DNA from: Dethiobacter alkaliphilus AHT 1
Lineage (GTDB): Bacteria > Bacillota > Dethiobacteria > Dethiobacterales > Dethiobacteraceae
Direction of reading: 5' to 3'
DNA length: 64,000 bases
Assembly: GCF_000174415.1 (NCBI RefSeq)
Contig: NZ_ACJM01000003.1
Coordinates: forward strand, 124,001 to 188,000
Shown: positions 18,197-25,795 of the stretch, piece by piece
How positions within the stretch are numbered: position 1 is the first letter of the stretch
How the letters are laid out: each line of letters starts with the position of its first letter
Notes under the pieces: model-generated
Databases searched by the model: none
The model's input: the letters and a program-made list of their open reading frames with translations, nothing else
What the model was told of the DNA's origin: nothing
Made by a program: the position numbers and the translations under genes

Positions 18197-18264
18197 TTTT
18201 ACTCACCTTCTCTATCACACTGGCTATTGGTATTAATCCTTAACCAAAAAGTATATTTTAGGCT

Positions 18265-18294
18265 ATGAACCTGCCCAGTAATGGGCAGGTTCAT
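18265..18294 (-). terminator. Hairpin between the two Flp pilin genes
   Basis: Perfect 13-bp stem (ATGAACCTGCCCA arm) with a 4-nt loop. On the minus strand it is followed by AGCCTAAAATATACTTTTT rather than a direct T-run, so it probably lets part of transcription through and/or protects the flp1 mRNA 3' end. This arrangement would favour major pilin over assembly proteins. Confidence 0.65.
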
Positions 18295-18314
18295 ATTGTG
18301 TAAGGCAAACCTCA

Positions 18315-18488
18315 CTATTGAGGTGCCACCAGCCTACCAGCAATATTGCTAAAAAGCGTATTTAGATTTGTTCCAACAGCAGTTAATCCAACAATAACAG
18401 CAAGAGCGACAAAAACTAAAATCAACCCATACTCCGCCAAACCCTGACCTTTTTCTTCTCTTACCAACCTCATCATTAAGTTTTTCAT
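18315..18488 (-). CDS. flp: Flp-type major pilin
   Basis: 57 residues, ATG at 18486-18488 with a perfect AAAGGAGG upstream. EEKGQGLAEYGLILVFVALA is the Flp motif: cleavage after the Gly before LAEY and Glu-Tyr at the start of the mature helix. The short tail after the helix fits a Flp pilin. It is the first gene of the tad operon, followed by the hairpin at 18265-18294; position and ribosome binding site suggest it is the major subunit. Confidence 0.9.
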   Translation of the reverse strand: MKNLMMRLVREEKGQGLAEYGLILVFVALAVIVGLTAVGTNLNTLFSNIAGRLVAPQ

Positions 18489-18784
18489 TTTTCTTCCTCC
18501 TTTTTTATTAATCTTTGCCCCGTGGAACCTATGCCGGTTTTACGGATAGATTTAAATTTGTAAGTCGGGACATCTCCTAGGGGGAGTTTTTAGGATGATT
18601 TAAGTGTATCGTGGATGGGGGAGTGTGGGAATGTACTATGGTGTAATTTTACATACTACTTTGGTAGCATGTTTTAGAAAATTCTATCTATTTCTTAATG
18701 AACAGTAAAAGTCGCAAAATATTAGCTGTGCGGGTAGCAAACGGTGAGAAGCTTCATTATGGGTATTAAACCGTTGTGGTCTGC
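18489..18784. other. Upstream region of the tad operon
   Basis: No gene is seen. The minus-strand transcript leader would contain small hairpins: CTCC/GGAG near 18577-18590 and AACC/GGTT near 18525-18540 inside a longer CCCG/CGGG pairing. I could not match it to a known riboswitch, including c-di-GMP-I. It may be regulatory or simply spacer. Confidence 0.35.
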
Positions 18785-18789
18785 GCGGG

Positions 18790-18860
18790 GAGGACGCGCC
18801 GGAGTTTATTAAAAACTTGTAGGGACAAATATACTCCCGCATGATGAATGCTGGAGTATT
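18790..18860 (+). pseudogene. Fragment: 3' tail of the ABC permease gene and its terminator
   Basis: Reads EDAPEFIKNL then stop (18790-18822), almost identical to the last ten residues of the permease that ends at 7430 (EDAPEFVKNL). A degenerate copy of its terminator hairpin and 30 bp of flanking sequence follow. The rest of the permease gene is absent. This marks an old duplication of the 7400 region. Confidence 0.8.
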
Positions 18861-18882
18861 GTGTTTTCGAATGCGAATTGGT

Positions 18883-19446
18883 TTAATGGTAGACAAATCT
18901 GATCTCTGCTTTAAAAAGCCTGTCGTATAGCTTATATTCTTCATGGAGTTCTCTTCTGCGCATAAAGAAGTTGGTGAAGAACTCCCAGAGAAATACCCAG
19001 CCGCCGATGATGATTCCTTCGTGCATGACGCCCAGGAGTATACTGCCTGCGGTGCCGCCCCAGAAATAGCCGAAACTCAAAAACGAACCGGAGAGTACAA
19101 GGTTAGAAACAATGCGCCTGTGTAGCGCCGACGTCACCTTGCATAGCCGTAGAACCGCATAGTTATAGAAGTTTTGGTAAGCTGAGATTAGGGCAGCTTC
19201 TTTTTTTTCATCCTTTTTCTCGTCTGGTAAATAGAGTACAATGCCGATCTCATAATTTAAGGGAATATCTTCAGAAGAGTTAAATATATAATCGTTAAAT
19301 TCGTCTTCTATATCCCTTTTCTTAAATGGAGTGGGATCCCAGTCATCGTAAACATCATCATAGTCGTCAAGGGCTACTTCAATTAAATACTTGTTGCCCT
19401 CCTTCTCAAATTTGTAAAGGTTTTGAAAATATCGTTTTTTGCGCAC
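18883..19446 (-). CDS. Uncharacterised two-helix membrane protein
   Basis: 187 residues from GTG 19444-19446, with GGGAG 8 nt upstream; the longer open frame to 19563 runs through a terminator and is not real. The N-terminal 110 residues are soluble and acidic (VALDDYDDVYDDWDPTPF, IPLNYEIGIVLYLPDEKKDEKKE). Two or three hydrophobic segments follow (about 125-170) and the tail is charged (HEEYKLYDRLFKAEIRF). I do not recognise a functional family; similar proteins with an IPLxYEIxIxLYLP motif occur in Firmicutes. A decayed copy lies at 7492-7680 and a 30-bp scrap at 25684-25716. Confidence 0.7.
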   Translation of the reverse strand: MRKKRYFQNLYKFEKEGNKYLIEVALDDYDDVYDDWDPTPFKKRDIEDEFNDYIFNSSEDIPLNYEIGIVLYLPDEKKDEKKEAALISAYQNFYNYAVLRLCKVTSALHRRIVSNLVLSGSFLSFGYFWGGTAGSILLGVMHEGIIIGGWVFLWEFFTNFFMRRRELHEEYKLYDRLFKAEIRFVYH

Positions 19447-19546
19447 GGCTTTCACTCCCGCAAATGTTCGTACATAGACATTATTTGCTTTCCAATGTGT
19501 GGTGATGCACGGTACCGAACTATGCGAAAAAAACACATACAAAAGA

Positions 19547-19587
19547 AACCCTCCGGCAGTCAAAACACTACTGCCGGAGGGTTATCT
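19547..19587 (-). terminator. Bidirectional terminator (copy of the kdd terminator)
   Basis: AACCCTCCGGCAGT pairs perfectly with 19570-19583 across a 9-nt loop. T-rich tails lie on both sides. The same hairpin with one mismatch follows kdd at 25738-25774. Confidence 0.85.
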
Positions 19588-19610
19588 TTTAACCGAATCG
19601 GTTGCTGGTA

Positions 19611-19693
19611 TTATTCACTTAAAGAATAAAAGATGGCACTTAGAGTCTCGTTTTCTGCGCCCAGGGCGGCGGCGGTGAAGCTGGTGCCAAGCT
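19611..19693 (-). pseudogene. Remnant of a second kdd gene
   Basis: Minus-strand translation gives ENETLSAIFYSLSE and stop, the C-terminus of the 25796 Kdd protein with one change. It then jumps, after a deletion of about 80 bp with TTCT microhomology at the junction, to the segment matching 25925-25960. Nothing else of kdd remains. It keeps the same terminator on its 3' side as the intact gene. Confidence 0.8.
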
Positions 19694-19714
19694 TATTTTA
19701 TTGCATCGTATTTA

Positions 19715-19921
19715 TTAGCTGTCATTACTTGCATTATCTTTGATATGCTTTTCTATGCAGGATCTGCAAATGCATGCTTTATTTTTTTTATCCTCTGGAA
19801 CCATATCCAATAAATATTGCGGAATCTTATAATTAATACACCAGCAGCTTCCTTTTCCGTGTTGGCAATTATTGTCTTGTCCGCATAACGGGCATATCCT
19901 TTCTTCTCCTTCTACAGCCAT
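19715..19921 (-). CDS. Cysteine-rich CWC family protein
   Basis: 68 residues with CPLCGQDNNCQ, GKGSCWC and ACICRSCIEKH: eight or more cysteines in the pattern of the cysteine-rich CWC family (Pfam Cys_rich_CWC). It is probably a small metal-binding protein of unknown role. GGAGAGG stands upstream of ATG 19921. It is a single gene between pseudogenes and an inverted repeat. Confidence 0.85.
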   Translation of the reverse strand: MAVEGEERICPLCGQDNNCQHGKGSCWCINYKIPQYLLDMVPEDKKNKACICRSCIEKHIKDNASNDS

Positions 19922-20043
19922 ATTAGCCTCTCCTTTGTAAGTGTATTTGTCATCAAAAGTTATTTCTCGGCGGGCTTAGCAATCCCCTGTAAAAAGAAGT
20001 GATGGGCACTAAAGATACCTAGGGACTCAGCAACGATCACAGC

Positions 20044-20126
20044 AAAAACCAGCTCTCTGAAGTGCACCCCAAATGTTAGACACATATCTGACATTTGGGG
20101 TGCACTTCATTAAGGGCTGGTTTTTG
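20044..20126. repeat. Long inverted repeat resembling abutted IS3-type ends
   Basis: A 23-nt arm (20058-20080, containing GTGCACCCCAAATGTTAGA) pairs with 20087-20109 with one G-U mismatch and a 6-nt loop. An outer arm AAAAACCAGC (20044-20053) pairs with GCTGGTTTTT (20116-20125). The inner sequence resembles terminal inverted repeats of IS3-family elements (recollection, not a database hit). There is no transposase between the arms, so this would be a solo end pair or MITE-like scar. With its T-run it also can act as a terminator. Confidence 0.55.
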
Positions 20127-20282
20127 TTATGGTGAGACTAAATATACTTGAGAGTACTGAAATACTGGGTATTGTAAAAAATTTAAATATTTTTGTAGGA
20201 TTTTCTACATTTATATGGAAATTAACTTAAGAATTATGGAGTTTTATGCAAGTATTTAGCTTGAGTGTTTGTGGAGGATATT

Positions 20283-23237
20283 ATGCTGCGTTCAAAAGAA
20301 GAAAGCTCACCAAAGAAAATACACTTTCTGCATGTGCTGGCCCTGGCAATCCTGCTGGTTGTTATTGTGGCGTTTTTTAGCAGTAATACTTTTGGCAGCC
20401 ACAGTTTGGTGATTAACGAGGTAATGGCCAGCAACAGAAATATTATTGCCGATGAAGACGGAGACTACCCCGACTGGATTGAGCTGTATAACTCAGGCAG
20501 TTCAACTCTTAACCTGGAGGGGTTTTATCTGTCCGATGAGCCGGCAAACCCCCAGAAATGGCAATTGCCGGAGGTTATCCTGGAGGCGGGTGACTATCTT
20601 TTGATTTTTGCTTCCGGTAAAGACCGAACTGATCCCGAAGGTAAGCTGCACACCAATTTCAGGTTAAGTGCAGACGGCGACGATGTGGTGTTAAGCACAG
20701 CCGATGTGCGAATTATCGATAGTGTGGAAACAGAATATTTGCCGTCTAACATCTCATACGGTCGGGCAGCGGACAGTCGTGAAACCTGGCATTACTTTTT
20801 TGACCCCACACCGGGAAAACAAAACAGTGACATAGGGTTTAAAGATAAAGAGCGCCCGCAGGCAGAAAACGAAACGGTTTATATTAATGAGTTTATGTCT
20901 TCAAACAGAACATCTATTATGGATGAGGACGGCGACCGTCCGGACTGGGTGGAGATACACAATTTTGGTGAAGAGGCTGTAAACCTTAAGGATTACAGCC
21001 TCTCCGACAAAGAAGACAACCGCTATAAGTGGCGCTTCCCCGATGTTACCATCGAAGCGGGAGAATATCTGCTAATCTTTGCTTCAGGCAAAAACAGGTA
21101 TGACCCTGACGGGCCGTTTTTGCACACAGGCTTTCGCCTCAATGACACCGACGACACCTTGGTTTTTAGTACCCCTAACGGCAAAACCATTGATGAGATT
21201 AAAATCAGAGACCAGATTACAGATGTGTCTTTTGGCCGGGATAAAAACGACAAAGACAGTTGGGTCTATTTTCCCGCACCGACGCCTGGTTTTGAAAACT
21301 ATACACAGGGTTTTGAGGAGCTTTCGGGAGAAACCCTGCCCACAACATATAATCTGCATATCAACGAAGCGATGGCTATGAACACTGACACTTTGGCCGA
21401 TGAAGACGGTGAATACGAAGACTGGATAGAACTTTACAATTCCGGTGATGAAGCGGTTAATCTGTATGGCTTTGGCCTCTCCGACAAAGTGGATGACCCG
21501 TTTCGCTGGGAGTTTCCGGAAATCATTATCGAGCCAGAAAGCTATCTTTTGGTCTTTGCTTCCGGCAAAGACAGAAACCCGCAGCCGGGTCTCTCCCCTC
21601 ATACAAATTTTCGCATCAGCAGAAGTGGTGAAACCCTGGTGCTGACAGCGCCCACCGGTCAAACGATAGATAAGCTGGCTACAGGAAGCCTTGCAGCAGG
21701 AATTTCTGTGGGCAGACATCCCGATGGCCTGGAGGGCAGATTTTTTTTTACAGAGCCTTCGCCGGGTAGTACCAACAGTAAAAACGCTTTGCGGGGATAC
21801 GCACAGTCTCCTGTCTTCTCCCACAGAGGGGGCTTTTATGACGACGGCCTTACTTTAAAGATTAGTGTGGCCGACCCTCAGACAACAATCCGCTATACTA
21901 CAGACGGAAAAGAACCTGATGAGGATTCTCCGCTCTATTCCGGGCCCGTTGAAATAGATGAAACTACGGTAATCAGAGCCAGAGGTTTTGCAGAAGGCAA
22001 GCTGCCGGGCGATACGGCAAACGATACTTTTTTTGTTGATGAAACAATACATCTGCCTGTGGTTTCGGTGATGATGGATCCCAAAGACCTGTGGGACCCG
22101 CATGTGGGAATATATGTGAGGGGCTACAATGCTGATCCTGAGTTTCCCTATATGGGTGCAAACTTCTGGCAGCGCTGGGAAAAGGACATTCACCTGCAGT
22201 TTTTTGAGCCTGACGGCATACTGGGTTTAAGCCAAGATCTTGGCATTAGAATCGCCGGTCAGTTTAGCCGGGGTATGGACATGAAAAGCTTTAATGTTTT
22301 TGCCCGCAACCGCTACGGTTCAGACACGATAGAATATCCATTTTTTCCGAAAAAAGAGCTGACTACGCAAAAAGCAATTACCCTGAGAACCTCAGGTCAG
22401 GATGCGGTCTATACAAAGATCAGGGACATTATGATGACAAGCCTGCTTGACACCACAGACCTGGACTATCAGGCCTTCAGGCAGAGTGTACTCTTTATTA
22501 ACGGTGAGTACTGGGGGATTTATAATATTCGGGAAAGAATCAATGCAAACTTTATCGGCTACAACCATAATGTAAATCCGGATAATGTGGATCTTTTACA
22601 GGGCAACTCAATTATCAGGGCAGGCGATAATGAAGATTATCTGGCCATGCGTGATTATGTGGACAGAAATGATATGCGTAAAGATGAGCACTATGCTTAC
22701 GTCAGCAGCCTGATGGACATGGAAAACTTTATGGATTACTGGATAGCGCAAATATACTTTGCCAACCAGGACAGCGCCAATATCCGTTTCTGGCGCGAAC
22801 AAAACGGGGGAAAATGGCGCTGGATCGTCTTTGATCTGGACTGGGGCTTTTTTAACGTCAACCACAACACGCTGGCCTTTGTTACCCATCCTGACGGTAC
22901 CGGTGCTGGCAGAAACCTCTCCACGGTCTTACTTAGAAACCTGCTAAAAAATGATGAATTCAGGGAAGAGTTTATCCGCCGCTTTGCCTATCATTTAAAC
23001 CATACCTTTGTTCCCGAAAGGGTCATTGGCGTCATTGATGAACTGGCGGCAAACATTGAACCTGAAATGCCCCGCAACCTGGAGAGGTGGGGTGGCTCCA
23101 TGAATAACTGGCACAACCAGGTGCAGCAGTTGCGGGATTTTGCCAAAGGGCGGCCTGCGGTTGTGGCAAGACATGTACAGAGGAAATTTAACCTAAGCAA
23201 CGACGAAATGGAAGCTTTTGATGCTTGGTCAAGGTAA
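20283..23237 (+). CDS. CotH-family protein with three lamin-tail domains
   Basis: 984 residues from ATG 20283 (GGAGG at 5 nt; GTG 20265 is less likely). Order: one N-terminal membrane helix (about 18-38); three lamin-tail domains of about 150 residues each, beginning VINEVMASNRN, YINEFMSSNRT and HINEAMAMNTD; a chitobiase-C-like domain (TIRYTTDGKEPDEDSPLYSG, about 520-600); then a CotH kinase-like domain (about 610-960) with GIYVRGYN, GIRIAGQFSRGMDMKSFNVFA, YWGIYNIRERI and WRWIVFDLDWGF. CotH is an atypical protein kinase needed for spore coat formation in Bacillus; here it is anchored with the domains outside. It heads the operon with DUF4956 and VTC genes. Confidence 0.85.
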   Translation: MLRSKEESSPKKIHFLHVLALAILLVVIVAFFSSNTFGSHSLVINEVMASNRNIIADEDGDYPDWIELYNSGSSTLNLEGFYLSDEPANPQKWQLPEVILEAGDYLLIFASGKDRTDPEGKLHTNFRLSADGDDVVLSTADVRIIDSVETEYLPSNISYGRAADSRETWHYFFDPTPGKQNSDIGFKDKERPQAENETVYINEFMSSNRTSIMDEDGDRPDWVEIHNFGEEAVNLKDYSLSDKEDNRYKWRFPDVTIEAGEYLLIFASGKNRYDPDGPFLHTGFRLNDTDDTLVFSTPNGKTIDEIKIRDQITDVSFGRDKNDKDSWVYFPAPTPGFENYTQGFEELSGETLPTTYNLHINEAMAMNTDTLADEDGEYEDWIELYNSGDEAVNLYGFGLSDKVDDPFRWEFPEIIIEPESYLLVFASGKDRNPQPGLSPHTNFRISRSGETLVLTAPTGQTIDKLATGSLAAGISVGRHPDGLEGRFFFTEPSPGSTNSKNALRGYAQSPVFSHRGGFYDDGLTLKISVADPQTTIRYTTDGKEPDEDSPLYSGPVEIDETTVIRARGFAEGKLPGDTANDTFFVDETIHLPVVSVMMDPKDLWDPHVGIYVRGYNADPEFPYMGANFWQRWEKDIHLQFFEPDGILGLSQDLGIRIAGQFSRGMDMKSFNVFARNRYGSDTIEYPFFPKKELTTQKAITLRTSGQDAVYTKIRDIMMTSLLDTTDLDYQAFRQSVLFINGEYWGIYNIRERINANFIGYNHNVNPDNVDLLQGNSIIRAGDNEDYLAMRDYVDRNDMRKDEHYAYVSSLMDMENFMDYWIAQIYFANQDSANIRFWREQNGGKWRWIVFDLDWGFFNVNHNTLAFVTHPDGTGAGRNLSTVLLRNLLKNDEFREEFIRRFAYHLNHTFVPERVIGVIDELAANIEPEMPRNLERWGGSMNNWHNQVQQLRDFAKGRPAVVARHVQRKFNLSNDEMEAFDAWSR

Positions 23238-23266
23238 AAGAACAGGCTTAGTGGAAGGAGATTAAT

Positions 23267-23947
23267 ATGTGGCAGGATTTTATTGAATTACTTTTTATCC
23301 CCGGAGAGCTGGCATTAAACATGTTTGTTTCCCTGATTCTTTCATTTCTTTTGGGGATGGCCATTGCACTGCTTTATAAGAACACTCACCGCGGCTTAAA
23401 TTATGAGCACTCTTTTTTATCTACTCTGGTGCTTTTACCTCCCATTGTTACCATGGTGATGATGTTTATCCGTGGTGACCTGGTCCTGTCACTGGGACTT
23501 GTGGGCTCACTCTCTATTATCAGGTTCCGCACACCCATTAAAGACACGCGTGATATGGTGTATCTGTTCTGGGTTATTGCGGTGGGTCTGGGTTCGGGCA
23601 CAGATAACTGGACACTGGTGATTATTGCGACCATCCTTCTTTCCATTGTAATTGCCGTTTTATACCTGGCCGAATACGGCCGGCCCAAACACTCCGATTT
23701 TGTACTGGTGCTCTCCGGCACATCCGACTATCCCGCCGCCCATACCAAGGAATTAATAAACCGCTATGCCAGCACCGCACGTGTACGCTCCTATGAAGTT
23801 AGCGGCGACAATTGGGAAACCATTTATGAACTAAGGTTTACCCGCAGCCAGGAAAAAGAAGCTGATGCACTTTTAAAGAGCATGCAGCAGATAGAGGGCA
23901 TCGACAGGGTATCACTGCTGGCTCCACAGCTGGCACTGCCGATGTAA
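23267..23947 (+). CDS. DUF4956 membrane protein
   Basis: 226 residues. Four or five hydrophobic segments lie in the first 150 residues, with the strongly conserved GSLSIIRFRTPIKDTRDMVYLFWVIAVGLG region of DUF4956. A cytoplasmic C-terminal domain of about 75 residues (LVLSGTSDYPAAHTKELINRYAS) resembles a ferredoxin-like fold. GGAGAT stands before ATG. The gene lies 29 bp after cotH and 22 bp before the VTC gene; this trio is often conserved together (family knowledge). Confidence 0.88.
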   Translation: MWQDFIELLFIPGELALNMFVSLILSFLLGMAIALLYKNTHRGLNYEHSFLSTLVLLPPIVTMVMMFIRGDLVLSLGLVGSLSIIRFRTPIKDTRDMVYLFWVIAVGLGSGTDNWTLVIIATILLSIVIAVLYLAEYGRPKHSDFVLVLSGTSDYPAAHTKELINRYASTARVRSYEVSGDNWETIYELRFTRSQEKEADALLKSMQQIEGIDRVSLLAPQLALPM

Positions 23948-23969
23948 AAATAATACTGGAGTGAAGAAA

Positions 23970-24797
23970 ATGAAGTTTCCGGCAAAAAAAGAAAAGTGGG
24001 GCACCTGGCGCTTTGAACTTAAATACAGAATATCTCAGTGGCAGTATTACCAGATCAAAAACGCCATAACCCCCTATATGAAGCCCGATGAATTCACACT
24101 CGCCCAGCTCGGCGGTGCATATCTGGTGCGCAGCTTATATTATGACACCCATAACTATCAGGCCTATCATGAGAAAATAGGCGGCGACTTCGGGCGGATT
24201 AAAATCCGCACCCGCAGTTACACAGACATAGCGGATGAAAACACCAAAATCCGGGTGGAACTGAAAACAAAACGCGGCTCGGCCATGGAAAAGTTCAGCA
24301 GCTTTGTCCCTTATTCCTCATATGCTGCTTTTATGGAAACCGGTCACTGGCCGGCATACGACAGCCCGGTCCTCACAGAATTTGAAAGACTGTATTATTT
24401 AAGAACCTTAAAACCAAAACTTTTGGTGCAGTATCGGCGGCTGGGTCTGAAATCCCGCTTTGGAGAAAACCTGCGCATCACCTTTGATATGGATGTGCGC
24501 AGTGCAGACTCCTCTTCTCTGTTTCCCGCCACGCCGTTTTTCAGGGTCCATGACCCTAACCTGATTATTTTGGAGATAAAATGCCAAAGCGAACAGCCTC
24601 AGTGGTTGTCAAAACTGGTCAAACAGTACGGGCTAAAAATTGTGGCCAACAGCAAGTATACTCGCGGCATTGAAATCTCACGGCCTGATGCCGTCACACC
24701 AATGTGGAGCCAGGGCTTTGCAAACGCCCCAGCCAGGCTGCAGCAGCCTGGAAAAATCGGCTCCCCTGTGGGACACAGGCGACAGTTTAGCAACTGA
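23970..24797 (+). CDS. VTC-domain (polyphosphate polymerase-like) protein
   Basis: 275 residues from ATG 23970, 8 nt after GGAG; GTG 23961 lies on the site. The VTC tunnel fold is shown by RFELKYRIS at the start, VRSLYYDTHNYQAYHEKIGG, IKIRTRS, IRVELKTKRG and LIILEIKCQ; these supply the basic residues (R, K) and glutamates that line the nucleotide and phosphate channel in yeast Vtc4. Bacterial relatives with DUF4956 partners have not been shown to make polyphosphate as far as I know. Last gene of the trio before a terminator. Confidence 0.88.
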   Translation: MKFPAKKEKWGTWRFELKYRISQWQYYQIKNAITPYMKPDEFTLAQLGGAYLVRSLYYDTHNYQAYHEKIGGDFGRIKIRTRSYTDIADENTKIRVELKTKRGSAMEKFSSFVPYSSYAAFMETGHWPAYDSPVLTEFERLYYLRTLKPKLLVQYRRLGLKSRFGENLRITFDMDVRSADSSSLFPATPFFRVHDPNLIILEIKCQSEQPQWLSKLVKQYGLKIVANSKYTRGIEISRPDAVTPMWSQGFANAPARLQQPGKIGSPVGHRRQFSN

Positions 24798-24808
24798 ATA
24801 TAGACATG

Positions 24809-24840
24809 AAAGAGCCGGCAAATTATGCCGGCTCTTTGTC
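24809..24840 (+). terminator. Intrinsic terminator of the CotH-VTC operon
   Basis: AAAGAGCCGGCA with its exact complement around a 5-nt loop, then TTTGTCTG. It can serve the convergent gene as well. Confidence 0.85.
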
Positions 24841-24846
24841 TGACAG

Positions 24847-25599
24847 CTATGTTTTTTTGTATGCTTTTAAGAATTGGGGCCATGTCTCCTGCGGTGAAAG
24901 GGGAATAAAGCTGTTTTTTTCCGGGAGATTACAGGATACATAGATTTCTTCCAACCGGTCGGGAGTAATACCAAGCTCTGTACAGATTTCCCGAATTGTA
25001 TTTATAATGCTCTGCTTGATGTCTCCTTTTTTTGCTTCGTAAGGAGCTGAATCATCAGGGCCGTTGAGGTCAAGATAGCAAACTGCCAGGTAAAACTCCA
25101 GAGCTTTTTGCAGTTTATGGTCTTTGTGCGTGATTTCTGCCATCATCAGGCGCATGTCTCTATATGACTGCCATTTTGATTTTTGAGCATAATTCATAGC
25201 CATATCATTTGCCCTGTTCCAGAGAACAGAAAACTTTGTATTAACCTGTGTTGATTTGGCCATGGCTGATATCTCTCTTGTGCTGAGCTCCATTTTTTCG
25301 GCAAGCTTAGTAGCCCAGTTCAGATCATCAAAATGCTTTTTTTCTATGGCCAGCCTTTCTGCCTGTTCTTTTGTTAAAAGCATCTTCTTCTTTGTTTTAT
25401 AATGACGGTCAACAATGATTGTTTCTTTACAGCTTGGACAGTTGTTTTTCTTGTTAACCTGCTTGAGGATAAATTGACAGTTGGGACATTTTTTCTCTGT
25501 GAAATAATCATGGTTTTCCTGATAAGCATTGTCGCCGAATGGATCGGCTTTATTTGCCTGTGAACGAAGCTTGTTTTTGAAAAAGTCTATAAAACCCAT
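24847..25599 (-). CDS. Zinc-ribbon protein of unknown function
   Basis: 250 residues from ATG 25599 (GGAGG six nt upstream). A zinc ribbon CPNCQFIL...NNCPSCKETI (about residues 37-60) is followed by a long helical region. I recognise no wider family and see no membrane segment. It could be a DNA- or RNA-binding or scaffold protein; nothing in the context decides. It is monocistronic, convergent to the VTC gene. Confidence 0.65.
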   Translation of the reverse strand: MGFIDFFKNKLRSQANKADPFGDNAYQENHDYFTEKKCPNCQFILKQVNKKNNCPSCKETIIVDRHYKTKKKMLLTKEQAERLAIEKKHFDDLNWATKLAEKMELSTREISAMAKSTQVNTKFSVLWNRANDMAMNYAQKSKWQSYRDMRLMMAEITHKDHKLQKALEFYLAVCYLDLNGPDDSAPYEAKKGDIKQSIINTIREICTELGITPDRLEEIYVSCNLPEKNSFIPLSPQETWPQFLKAYKKT

Positions 25600-25683
25600 C
25601 ATTTGCCTCCTAACGTATCGCTTGCCAATTGTCTAAATATTCGGCAAACTACTCCCCATTACCTCTTTATTGCGTCCTTTCAC

Positions 25684-25716
25684 CCGCCAATGATAATTCC
25701 TTCATGCATGACGCCC
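25684..25716 (-). pseudogene. Scrap of the 18883 membrane-protein gene
   Basis: About 33 bp (CGCCAATGATAATTCC then TTCATGCATGACGCCC) match 18999-19032 with three changes. At 25717 the sequence switches directly to the region matching 19526 onward. It shows that the kdd locus once also had this gene next to it. Confidence 0.6.
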
Positions 25717-25732
25717 GAAAAAAACACATACA

Positions 25733-25776
25733 AAATAAACCCTCCGGCAGTCAAAACACTACTGCCGGAGAGTTAT
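25733..25776 (-). terminator. Terminator of the lysine-fermentation operon
   Basis: Stem AACCCTCCGGCAGT (25738-25751) pairs with 25761-25774 with a single mismatch, 20 bp after the kdd stop codon. T-rich on the minus-strand exit side (TTTATTTTG). Confidence 0.8.
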
Positions 25777-25795
25777 CTAGAATCACTTGCTGGTA

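Noticed and set aside
18489..18680. Possible c-di-GMP riboswitch upstream of the flp gene
   Set aside because: The conserved GCAAAC and GACGCAAAGCC parts of c-di-GMP-I are not present; only generic hairpins.
19447..19563. N-terminal extension of the membrane protein at 18883
   Set aside because: The extension reads through the kdd-type terminator and has no ribosome binding site; GTG 19446 is better.
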